Source: an uncultured Clostridia bacterium
Lineage (GTDB): Bacteria > Bacillota > Clostridia > Lachnospirales > Anaerotignaceae
Assembly: GCA_958420075.1 (NCBI GenBank)
Contig: CATZIM010000006.1
Span: 1 to 20,500 of the forward strand
Length of the DNA stretch: 20,500 bases
Direction of reading: 5' to 3'
Positions 14,830 to 20,500 of the stretch are shown piece after piece (within the stretch, counting starts at the first letter, position 1; every line of letters begins with the position of its first letter). Below the pieces are notes generated by a model. The model had not been told where the DNA came from and did no database searches. It saw only the letters and a program-made list of their open reading frames with translations. A program made the position numbers and the translations under genes.

Positions 14830-14859
14830 ATCATACCATATATTTCCGACATAATTCAA
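14830..14859 (-). promoter_or_regulatory. promoter of mtnN
   Basis: On the minus strand, -35 TTGAAT (14854-14859) and -10 TATGAT (14830-14835) are 18 bases apart, about 52 bases before the start codon. It is one half of a divergent promoter pair with 14929-14957. Confidence 0.68.
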
Positions 14860-14928
14860 GAACCCCCCTTTCATCCTTTTGACTTTTTTTTGCTTTTTTC
14901 TGACAAGTTTTTCTAATACTTCTGTCGG

Positions 14929-14957
14929 TTGCAAAACACGCCCGCCTTTTGTATACT
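14929..14957 (+). promoter_or_regulatory. promoter of the amidohydrolase-mscS-DUF951 operon
   Basis: -35 TTGCAA (14929-14934) and -10 TATACT (14952-14957) are separated by exactly 17 bases, 27 bases upstream of the ATG. The -35, spacing and -10 are the same as in the promoter at 13195-13223. Confidence 0.75.
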
Positions 14958-14983
14958 GTAAAAGAACAGAGAAAGGGTGTGAC

Positions 14984-15694
14984 ATGATGAAAAAACCCAT
15001 TATCGGCATTACGCCGGACTATTCCTACGAAAAAACAAGATTCAAAATCAGTGAAGACTATACCAATGCGCTGCTGAAAGCTGGCGGCGTTCCTGTGCTG
15101 CTGTTCCCCGGGGAAGATTTTCCCGACTTTGTGGATGGCATCCTCTTTACGGGCGGCGGAGACATTGACCCCCTGCGTTTTGGAGAAGAACCCATCCGGC
15201 AGAATGGACAGATTTCGCCCCTGCGGGACGAATATGAGCTTTCCCTCTGCAAAGAAGCTCTGAACCGCGGCATGCCTCTTTTCGGTGTTTGCCGGGGTAT
15301 GCAGATCATGAACATTGCCGCAGGCGGCGGTATTTATCAGGATATCGAAGTACAGACGGGCACTACCCTCAAGCACAGCCAACAGGCACCCCGTCCCTAC
15401 GCCACCCACAGCATTACCATCATTCCCGGCAGTCAGCTGGAAAAACTCTGGCGAACCTCAAAAATCGCCGTCAATTCCCTGCACCATCAGGCAGTATCTT
15501 TTCTGGGAAAAGGCTTCCACGCCTGTGCCCGTAGCGCCGACGGCTTGACGGAAGCCATGGAAATGCCAGAAAAAGATTTTGTGCTGGGTGTCCAGTGGCA
15601 TCCAGAATCTATGCATACAAAAGAACAGGAAGCCCTTTTCAGCCACTTTGTCCAAGCGGCTTCCCGTTATCATGAAAGGAGGACTGCACCATGA
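14984..15694 (+). CDS. PuuD-like class I glutamine amidotransferase (gamma-glutamyl-GABA hydrolase family, peptidase C26)
   Basis: Cytosolic hydrolase with the class I glutamine amidotransferase fold; PuuD-type members hydrolyse gamma-glutamyl-gamma-aminobutyrate and related gamma-glutamyl amides. The 236-residue product contains KPIIGITPDYSY at the start, LFTGGGDIDPLRFGEEP (54-70), the nucleophile elbow FGVCRGMQIMN (C103) and QWHPE (H206, E208), so the triad is complete. The frame is open back to 14879, but ATG 14984 follows an AAAGGGTG box and a promoter. Its stop overlaps the mscS start as ATGA, so the two are translated together. Actual substrate is unknown; a link to osmotic or glutamate metabolism through the MscS neighbour is speculation. 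Confidence 0.92.
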   Translation: MMKKPIIGITPDYSYEKTRFKISEDYTNALLKAGGVPVLLFPGEDFPDFVDGILFTGGGDIDPLRFGEEPIRQNGQISPLRDEYELSLCKEALNRGMPLFGVCRGMQIMNIAAGGGIYQDIEVQTGTTLKHSQQAPRPYATHSITIIPGSQLEKLWRTSKIAVNSLHHQAVSFLGKGFHACARSADGLTEAMEMPEKDFVLGVQWHPESMHTKEQEALFSHFVQAASRYHERRTAP

Positions 15695-16614
15695 TTTCAC
15701 ATCTTCCTTCCATCCTGCTCCAGGCTGCTACTGTGACAGATACTGTTGATCTGGAGGAACAGGTGGAAAAAACACTGACAGCCACAGAAAAATTACTGGA
15801 AGCAGCCACAGAGATTGGCTTCGTTCTCTTAAAAGTTGTCACCACATTTGTGATCTGCTGGTTTCTCATCCGCATCATCAACCATCTCATGCGGAAATTT
15901 TTCGCGGCACAGACCAAAAAACAGCGTCTTGCCATGACCCAGCGGAAAGCAAAAACACTGAACTCCATCACATCCAGTGTGGTAAAATATGTGATTTACT
16001 TCATCGGTATCTTCACCGCCCTTACATTCATCGGCGTAGACCCCAAATCCATGCTGGTAGTTGCCAGTGCCGGCTCTGTTGCCATTGGTCTGGGCGCCCA
16101 GAGTGTAGTAACGGATATGTTGGAAGGGTTTTTCATCCTTTTTGAGGACCATTACGCCGTGGGGGATATTGTCACCATCCAGAACATCACTGGTACCGTA
16201 GAAAGCGTTACCCTGCGTTCCACCAAAATCCGTGACCCGCAGGGCAGTGTCCACATCATTCCCAACGGTTCCGTTGGCACCGTTACCAACATGTGCCGGG
16301 ATTTCATCAACGCCGTTGTCACTGTGGGCGTTTCCTATGACGCCAGCATCGACCATGTGCTGGAAGTCCTGCGGGACGAAATGGAACAGACAAAAGACAT
16401 GCCGGATATTCTGGAAACACCTACCATCGTGGGCGTGACAGGACTGGATGATTCCGCCGTTACCGTAAAAATCGTGGCAAAATGCCATGTAAAAACAAAT
16501 ATTTCCGTAGAAGCAGAGCTGCGCCGCCGCATCAAAAACCGGCTGGACAAAGAAGGCATCGAAATTCCCTTTCCTCAGCGCACCCTGCATATCGTACAGC
16601 AAAAGGAGGGATAA
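15691..16614 (+). CDS. small-conductance mechanosensitive channel, MscS family
   Basis: MscS-type channels open under membrane tension and release solutes on hypo-osmotic shock. The 307-residue product has an amphipathic N-terminus, transmembrane helices at about 43-65 and 88-110, and the pore helix region VASAGSVAIGLGAQSVVTDMLEGFFILFED (about 125-154). The soluble beta domain follows with FEDHYAVGDIV, GTVESVTLRSTKIRD and VHIIPNG, the strongest family signature. The C-terminal alpha/beta vestibule domain is complete. The start ATG overlaps the upstream stop, and the DUF951 gene begins 4 bases after its stop. Confidence 0.95.
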   Translation: MISHLPSILLQAATVTDTVDLEEQVEKTLTATEKLLEAATEIGFVLLKVVTTFVICWFLIRIINHLMRKFFAAQTKKQRLAMTQRKAKTLNSITSSVVKYVIYFIGIFTALTFIGVDPKSMLVVASAGSVAIGLGAQSVVTDMLEGFFILFEDHYAVGDIVTIQNITGTVESVTLRSTKIRDPQGSVHIIPNGSVGTVTNMCRDFINAVVTVGVSYDASIDHVLEVLRDEMEQTKDMPDILETPTIVGVTGLDDSAVTVKIVAKCHVKTNISVEAELRRRIKNRLDKEGIEIPFPQRTLHIVQQKEG

Positions 16615-16617
16615 ACC

Positions 16618-16812
16618 ATGCAGTTTTCTGTTGGCGATATCGTACAAATGAAAAAAGACCATCCCTGCGGCTCCAACCAGTGGGAAATCCTGCGGACGGG
16701 CATTGATTTCCGTATCAAATGCTGCGGCTGCGGTCATATGGTCATGCTTCCCCGTGTGAAGTTTGAAAAAAATGTGAAAAAAGTCATTACTCCCGCAAAA
16801 CCGGAGGAATAA
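16618..16812 (+). CDS. DUF951 family small protein
   Basis: This 64-residue protein matches DUF951, a small conserved Firmicute family often next to an MscS gene. The core is FSVGDIVQMKKDHPCGSNQWEILRTG, then FRIKCCGCGHMVMLPR, where the cysteines could form a metal-binding site. Length agrees with the family. A ribosome binding site (AAGGAGG) lies at the end of mscS and only 3 bases separate the genes. The stop codon overlaps the first bases of repeat copy 3. Confidence 0.92.
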   Translation: MQFSVGDIVQMKKDHPCGSNQWEILRTGIDFRIKCCGCGHMVMLPRVKFEKNVKKVITPAKPEE

Positions 16813-17034
16813 AAAAGAAAGATAGCTTTCTGAAAGCTGATTCCCCTTAAGAAAACATTGCATTCCTTTTTGTTGATTTCTTAAGGGGAATTGCGACGGC
16901 TATCTTCAGAAGAAAACATATCAAATAAAATCTCAATATCATAAGAAAGCCGGAATCCTTTATCATCATAAGGATTTCGGCTTTCTTTGTTTTCTTATGA
17001 AGATGCCCCTAATAGAAAGCTGTCTTTCTTTTTT
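16811..17034 (-). repeat. full copy (copy 3) of composite structured repeat
   Basis: Terminal inverted repeats 16811-16831 and 17014-17034 pair with one mismatch in 21 (AGAAAGCTNTCTTTC core). Inside, one arm pairs GCTGATTCCCCTTAAGAA (16836-16853) with 16878-16894. The other arm has ends 16898-16917 and 16989-17009 that pair at 18 of 20 positions and enclose an 18-bp hairpin (16943-16960 with 16970-16987; one G-U). The order of parts is the reverse complement of copy 2. The left end overlaps the DUF951 stop codon. The terminal repeats differ in sequence from those of copy 2, yet both pair almost perfectly. Confidence 0.85.
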
Positions 17035-17222
17035 CATAAAACCGCTGTTTTCCGCCATTTTCTGACAATGGGAAATCAAACCGTTACATTCTGTCACAGA
17101 CAGTTCTTTTTCTTCCACAAAGCTGTATTTTTATTTAATAAAAATGTAAGGATTCTTTTCGTGTAATGTAAAAATTGGAGCATATACTGTTTACATAAAA
17201 CAGTTTTTTGAGGTGACATAAC
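17035..17222 (+). other. AT-rich upstream region of the lipoprotein gene
   Basis: These 188 bases contain no gene. There is a near-perfect AT-rich dyad (ATTTTTATT/AATAAAAAT, 17128-17146) and the promoter-proximal dyad listed separately. A clear -35 for the lipoprotein was not found. Confidence 0.5.
17183..17204 (+). promoter_or_regulatory. -10 element with overlapping perfect dyad upstream of the lipoprotein gene
   Basis: A -10-like TATACT (17183-17188) overlaps the palindrome ACTGTTT-ACATA-AAACAGT (17186-17204), whose arms match perfectly over 7 bp. Six Ts follow the palindrome, so it could be an operator or an early terminator hairpin. The start codon is 19 bases further, with GAGGTGA as ribosome binding site. 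No strong -35 is visible at 16-18 bases. Confidence 0.45.
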
Positions 17223-17735
17223 ATGAAAAATATGAAACTATATATGCTCTGTGGTGTACTGGTTCTGGGACTTGCAGCCTGTCAGGCAGAAAAAGAACCC
17301 GTTACCCCCCTGCCCACGGGAGAAGCCGCTGTTGAAGCCCAGGCATCCGTTTTCCAATCCCTGCGCATGGCAAACGGAAACGCCCTTGCCGTCAGTCTGG
17401 AAGCTACCCCCACAGAAACAGAAACGCCCTTTTTCTACATAGAAGCCGCAAGGGATACAGAAGTGACTTTGTACTATAACTTCACCAAAGACGCCGGCGA
17501 CGCGCAAATCGGCTGCTACGCGGAAGGCAGCAAAGAAAAAATGTCCGTACCTCTGGATTCCTCTGCCGTAACAGAAGAAGTCAACAACGAAATGACCATT
17601 ACCCTGCAAAAAGGCATGAATGTGTTCTACATCACCGGTGACGGATGTTCCTGTAAGCTAAGCTGTGAAATCAGCGGCATCGATGGAAAAGACATTTACT
17701 ATGCTGACACAAAGCCGAAAGATATTGCTCCCTGA
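17223..17735 (+). CDS. small lipoprotein of unknown function
   Basis: The 170-residue product has a type II signal peptide: MKNMK, a hydrophobic stretch from about 6 to 19, and the lipobox LAAC with the lipidated cysteine at C20. The mature protein begins with an acidic/proline linker (QAEKEPVTPLPTGEA). A beta-rich domain follows (LAVSLEATPTETETPFFYIEAA, EVTLYYNFTKD, EMTITLQKGMNVFYITGDGCSCKLSCEISG). Three cysteines cluster near the C-terminus (CSCKLSC) and could form a disulfide or bind metal. The gene is monocistronic, has a dyad at its promoter, and sits between repeat copies 3 and 4. No family recognised. The neighbouring zinc exporter makes a metal link conceivable but unproven. Confidence 0.82.
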   Translation: MKNMKLYMLCGVLVLGLAACQAEKEPVTPLPTGEAAVEAQASVFQSLRMANGNALAVSLEATPTETETPFFYIEAARDTEVTLYYNFTKDAGDAQIGCYAEGSKEKMSVPLDSSAVTEEVNNEMTITLQKGMNVFYITGDGCSCKLSCEISGIDGKDIYYADTKPKDIAP

Positions 17736-17743
17736 TGACAGAT

Positions 17744-17913
17744 ACGGGGCATCTTCATGAGAAAATAAGAAAAGCTGAAACCTTTGCCATACAAAGGATT
17801 TCAGCTTTTTTATTGCACCAATATTCTATTGGGTTTCTTCCAGTTCCCCCTTAGAAATCACGAAAGAGAAAAACACCTTTTTTATTAGGGGAAGCTGCTG
17901 AGAAAATTCCCGT
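17744..17913 (+). repeat. degenerate copy (copy 4) of composite structured repeat between convergent genes
   Basis: GGGGCATCTTCATGAGAAAA (17746-17765) matches the arm end of copies 1-3 and is followed by the hairpin AAAAGCTGAAACCTTTG (17770-17786) with 17792-17809. The second arm is recognisable as TTCCCCCTTAGAAAT (17844-17858) with TATTAGGGGAAGC (17883-17895). Relative to copy 2, about 15 bases are missing between TTTCTTC and CAGTT (near 17840), removing the partner of the first arm end. A weak closing stem remains (ACGGG 17744-17748 with CCCGT 17909-17913). A small CCAATA/TATTGG hairpin lies at 17818-17832. The copy fills the space between the lipoprotein stop and the zntA stop. Confidence 0.75.
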
Positions 17914-17917
17914 TTTT

Positions 17918-20284
17918 TTATTTCTTCCGCATAGCATTGAGGATTGCCAGTACCGCTACGCCTACATCGGCGAAAACTGCCATCCACATGGTAGCCATAC
18001 CCAGTGCACTGAGGAGAAGCACCAGAATTTTGATACCCAACGCAAATACGATATTCTGCATAACAATTTTTCTTGTGTTCTTAGCAATGCGCAGACCCAC
18101 GGAGATTTTTCGCAGATCATCGTCCATAAGCACCACATCTGCCGCTTCCATGGCAGCATCGGAGCCCATAGCTCCCATGGCGATACCCACATCTGCCCCT
18201 GCCAGTACAGGCGCGTCGTTGATGCCGTCCCCAACGAAAGCGGTTTTGGCGTCTTCTTCCATTTGCGGCATGTTTTCCAGAATATGCAGCTTATCCGCCG
18301 GCAGCAGTTCCGCATAAATGCGATGGATACCAAGGGTCTTGCCCACTTTTTCCGCCGCCGCTTTGCCGTCGCCAGTGAGCATAACGGTTTCTGTAACGCC
18401 GTAAGGTGTCAGCGCCGCCAATGCATCTGCCGCACCATCCTTGATGGTATCATCCACCACCAGATAGCCCTGATAAATGCCATCTTTTGCCACATAGACC
18501 ACAGAACCGCTTCCCACAGCTTCGGGACAGGAAACGCCTTCTTTTTCCATCAAACGGCGGTTCCCTAACGCCAGATGGGCGCCCTTCCACTGACAGGTGA
18601 TGCCCATACCGCCCTGTTCCGCGTAATCTGTTACCCCTTCCGGCTGTCTGCCTGTTTCCGTTTCAAAGTGTTTCGCAATGGCACGGGCAACGGGGTGATT
18701 GGAAAGACTTTCTCCCGCCGCCGCCATTTCCAGCAGAACCGCCGGATTTTCACCTTCGATTTTTGTTACGGTAAACTGGCCTTTTGTGAGGGTACCTGTT
18801 TTGTCAAATACGATACGTTTTGTATGGCACAGGGTATCCAACACATTACCGCCTTTGATGAGGATGCCGTTTTTCGATGCGGCACCAATGCCAGCGAAAT
18901 AACTCAAAGGCACAGACAATACCAACGCACAAGGGCAGGATACAACTAAGAAAATCAGCGCACGCCCAATCCACTGGGAAAAGGCGCCCTGACCCAGAAT
19001 GGGCGGTACCACTGCCAAAAGCACTGCCAGACCTACCACCGCAGGGGTGTATACCCGGGCGAAACGCGTGATAAATTTTTCTGTCTTGGATTTCCGTCCG
19101 GCGGCGTTTTCCACCAGTTCCAGAATCTTCATGACCGTGGATTCTCCAAAAGGTTTTGTCACTTCCACATGAAGTAAGCCATCCCGGTTGATGCATCCGC
19201 TGAGGACGGTGCTGCCTGCTTCCACTTCTCTGGGCAGAGATTCCCCGGTGAGGGCTGCCGTATCCAGCAGGGCACTGCCTTCTACTACCGTACCGTCCAG
19301 GGGGATTTTCTCCCCGGCTTTTACCACGATTACGTCGCCGATTGCCACCTGTTCCGGCGAAACCTTCTGCAGACTGCCGTCAGCTGTCAGCACATGGGCA
19401 AAATCCGGTCGGATGTCCATAAGCGCCGTAATGGAACGACGGGAACGACGGACGGCATAATCCTGGAAGGCTTCCCCCACCTGATAAAAGAGCATAACGA
19501 AAACGGCTTCGCTCATTTCACCAATAACCATGGCACCTACCGTAGAAAGGGACATGAGGAAGTTTTCATCGAAAACCTGCCCTTTGAAAATATTCTTCAA
19601 TGCCTGCAAAATGACATCATAGCCAAAGATTGCATAAGAAATCAAAAACAGTGCTGTCTGCCCCTGTTTCTGCCAAAGACAAGCCGCCACAAAGAACGCC
19701 AGCCCCACGCCAAAGCGGAGAATCAGCTTTTTCCCAGCCACTTCTTCCTGTGCATGTGTATGTCCGCAGCAATCTCCGTCACAATGTCCATGGGCAATGC
19801 TGCAGGTCTGTCCCTGTTCTGCCAAAGACACTTCCACGTCTTTTTCATACTTGTGTACGGTTTCCGTTACTTTTTCCAACAGCTTTTCCCGGTCTGCTCC
19901 TGCCGCAGGCACCAGTCGCATTTCCTGTTTCAGCAGATTGATTTCTGCTTCTTTTGTTTCTGGCATTTCTCCCACAACTTTTTCGATTTTCCCCGCACAG
20001 TTGGCACAGGTCAAGCCTTTCAGGGAAATGGTCATTTCTCCTTGGGGCTTTTTCTTTTCCACAAGGGATACTTCCACGTCACTTTCGTACTTGTGTACGG
20101 TTTCTGTTACTTTTTCCAGCAGCTTTTCTCGGTTTGCTTCTGCTGTTGGCACTAACCGCATTTCCTGTTTCAGCAGATTGATTTCCGCTTCTTTTGTTTC
20201 CGGCATTTCTCCCACAGCTTTTTCAATTTTTCCTGCGCAGTTGGCACAGGTCAAGCCTTTCAGGGAAATGGTCATTTCTTTCAT
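17918..20284 (-). CDS. zntA: zinc/cadmium/lead-exporting P1B-type ATPase (ZntA/CadA-like) with duplicated HMA domain
   Basis: P1B-type ATPase that pumps divalent soft metals out of the cell. In the 788-residue product, two heavy-metal-associated domains (GLTCANCAGKIE at 10-21 and 90-101) are followed by a Cys/His-rich linker (CSIAHGHCDGDCCGHTH, 161-177). Helices then frame the actuator TGES (346-349), the metal-path CPC motif (450-452), the phosphorylated DKTGT (D494), the HP motif (530-531) and GDGIND (685-690). K752 and D773 in the last two helices match the PIB-2 (zinc/cadmium/lead) class rather than copper pumps. The ATG has a GAGGTG box. Upstream on the same strand is an ArsR/SmtB repressor gene, and an ArsR-like dyad lies in the 98-base gap, so induction by zinc or cadmium is likely. 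Confidence 0.95.
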   Translation of the reverse strand: MKEMTISLKGLTCANCAGKIEKAVGEMPETKEAEINLLKQEMRLVPTAEANREKLLEKVTETVHKYESDVEVSLVEKKKPQGEMTISLKGLTCANCAGKIEKVVGEMPETKEAEINLLKQEMRLVPAAGADREKLLEKVTETVHKYEKDVEVSLAEQGQTCSIAHGHCDGDCCGHTHAQEEVAGKKLILRFGVGLAFFVAACLWQKQGQTALFLISYAIFGYDVILQALKNIFKGQVFDENFLMSLSTVGAMVIGEMSEAVFVMLFYQVGEAFQDYAVRRSRRSITALMDIRPDFAHVLTADGSLQKVSPEQVAIGDVIVVKAGEKIPLDGTVVEGSALLDTAALTGESLPREVEAGSTVLSGCINRDGLLHVEVTKPFGESTVMKILELVENAAGRKSKTEKFITRFARVYTPAVVGLAVLLAVVPPILGQGAFSQWIGRALIFLVVSCPCALVLSVPLSYFAGIGAASKNGILIKGGNVLDTLCHTKRIVFDKTGTLTKGQFTVTKIEGENPAVLLEMAAAGESLSNHPVARAIAKHFETETGRQPEGVTDYAEQGGMGITCQWKGAHLALGNRRLMEKEGVSCPEAVGSGSVVYVAKDGIYQGYLVVDDTIKDGAADALAALTPYGVTETVMLTGDGKAAAEKVGKTLGIHRIYAELLPADKLHILENMPQMEEDAKTAFVGDGINDAPVLAGADVGIAMGAMGSDAAMEAADVVLMDDDLRKISVGLRIAKNTRKIVMQNIVFALGIKILVLLLSALGMATMWMAVFADVGVAVLAILNAMRKK
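19817..20275 (-). repeat. in-frame tandem duplication of the HMA domain of zntA
   Basis: Two units with an 80-codon (240-bp) period encode residues 4-83 and 84 to about 156 of ZntA. By eye about 67 of 73 aligned residues are identical. The DNA is also very similar, for example 19981-20040 against 20221-20280. The near identity indicates a recent duplication or ongoing gene conversion. Confidence 0.9.
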
Positions 20285-20315
20285 GGTTCACACCTCTAAT
20301 CCAATTATATTTGAT

Positions 20316-20337
20316 TATATGAGTAGTTATTCATGTA
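20316..20337. promoter_or_regulatory. ArsR/SmtB-type operator upstream of zntA
   Basis: TATATGA and TCATGTA flank a 22-bp imperfect dyad (8 of 11 positions paired), which resembles the ATGA-N-TCAT core of ArsR/SmtB operators. On the minus strand it overlaps a TATAAT -10 (20314-20319); a second TATAAT lies at 20304-20309. No strong -35 is seen. The site sits between arsR and zntA, which suggests zntA has its own regulated promoter. Confidence 0.55.
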
Positions 20338-20350
20338 TTGCTTAAAAATT

Positions 20351-20381
20351 TTTGCGGGCGAAAGCACTCTTCCGCCGCAAA
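20351..20381 (-). terminator. hairpin between arsR and zntA (possible terminator or attenuator)
   Basis: On the minus strand TTTGCGG pairs with CCGCAAA, extended inside by CGGAAG/CTTTCG with one bulge and one G-U pair. AAATTTTT follows. It lies 2 bases after the arsR stop codon. The T-run is interrupted by three As, so termination may be partial. Confidence 0.5.
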
Positions 20382-20382
20382 T

Positions 20383-20500
20383 TTAATCTTCTTCATAGCC
20401 ATATTTATGGCGAATATGGGTGGTACCCTGTTCCAGAACAGTCCGCACATGGTCGTCGTCCAGCGCATAATAAACGGTTTTCCCTTCCTTCCGGTACCGC
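20383..20500 (-). CDS. ArsR/SmtB-family metal-responsive repressor (3' end only)
   Basis: The last 39 codons of a minus-strand gene are in the window; the start lies beyond base 20500. The sequence begins RYRKEGKTVYYALDDDHV, the end of the winged helix and start of helix alpha-5 in ArsR/SmtB proteins. Helix alpha-5 shows D-x-H, then H eleven residues after the first H, then H three further on (DDDHVRTVLEQGTTHIRH). This is the D-H-H-H zinc site known from CzrA (D84, H86, H97, H100). Zinc binding is expected to release DNA and derepress zntA, encoded 98 bases downstream. The short tail HKYGYEED ends the protein. Confidence 0.9.
   Translation of the reverse strand, partial: RYRKEGKTVYYALDDDHVRTVLEQGTTHIRHKYGYEED

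Noticed and set aside
16811..17034. Insertion sequence with transposase
   Set aside because: Terminal inverted repeats are present but the 224 bp hold no coding frame; at most a non-autonomous MITE-like element.
17918..20284. Copper-exporting ATPase (CopA) because of the CPC motif and HMA domains
   Set aside because: The last helices carry K752 and D773 in zinc-pump positions and lack copper-type residues; the His/Cys linker and CzrA-like repressor also fit zinc or cadmium.

Overview
The window looks like a chromosomal stretch of a low-to-moderate GC Firmicute of class Clostridia. A gut Lachnospirales or Anaerotignum-type organism is my guess from gene content, not a proven assignment. Support comes from the clusters der-plsY-gpsA and ireB-ruvX-DUF1292-rnjA, strong AGGAGG ribosome binding sites, TTG starts, and typical TTGACA/TATAAT promoters. 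Most content is housekeeping. I see no phage, transposase, CRISPR array, rRNA or tRNA.

Layout. At 1-66 there is a possible 3' end of a plus-strand gene. 169-3113 (minus) is the operon der, plsY, gpsA (ribosome-assembly GTPase and the two enzymes that make and first acylate glycerol-3-phosphate). 3372-5316 (minus) holds a fused RNase HII/YraN gene followed by a YfiH/PgeF multicopper-type purine nucleosidase. 5375-7141 is a small accessory-looking group: a secreted stalk-domain protein, an 83-residue XRE regulator and, divergently, a membrane zinc-ribbon/OB-fold protein whose promoter carries a perfect dyad. 7358-10345 (minus) is ireB, ruvX, a DUF1292 gene and rnjA. 10473-13149 (minus) is a tightly overlapping trio: unknown helical protein, Cof-type HAD phosphatase, and the tRNA methylthiotransferase mtaB. 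13364-13828 is an unknown acidic-tailed protein. 14074-14778 (minus) is mtnN, divergent from a plus-strand operon of a PuuD-like amidohydrolase, an MscS channel and a DUF951 protein (14984-16812). 17223-17735 is a small lipoprotein. 17918-20500 (minus) is a zinc/cadmium efflux module: the tail of an ArsR/SmtB repressor with an intact alpha-5 zinc site, an ArsR-like operator, and a ZntA-type P-type ATPase with a recently duplicated metal-binding domain.

The most unusual thing is non-coding. Four intergenic spacers (about 84-143, 7146-7349, 16811-17034 and 17744-17913) carry copies of one composite, highly structured repeat of roughly 170-225 bp. The two full copies share a nested architecture: a closing stem formed by terminal inverted repeats, a long arm with conserved GGGCATCTTCATAAGAAAA-type ends around an 18-bp hairpin, and a second arm built on CCCCTTAAGAA/TTCTTAAGGGG. 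The closing stem differs strongly in sequence between copies while staying paired, and all copies sit immediately at gene 3' ends. This looks like a dispersed MITE-like or REP/BIME-like family that doubles as a bidirectional terminator, or a structured RNA. Other points of note are the RnhB-YraN fusion, the XRE/dyad pair, and two unrecognised proteins.
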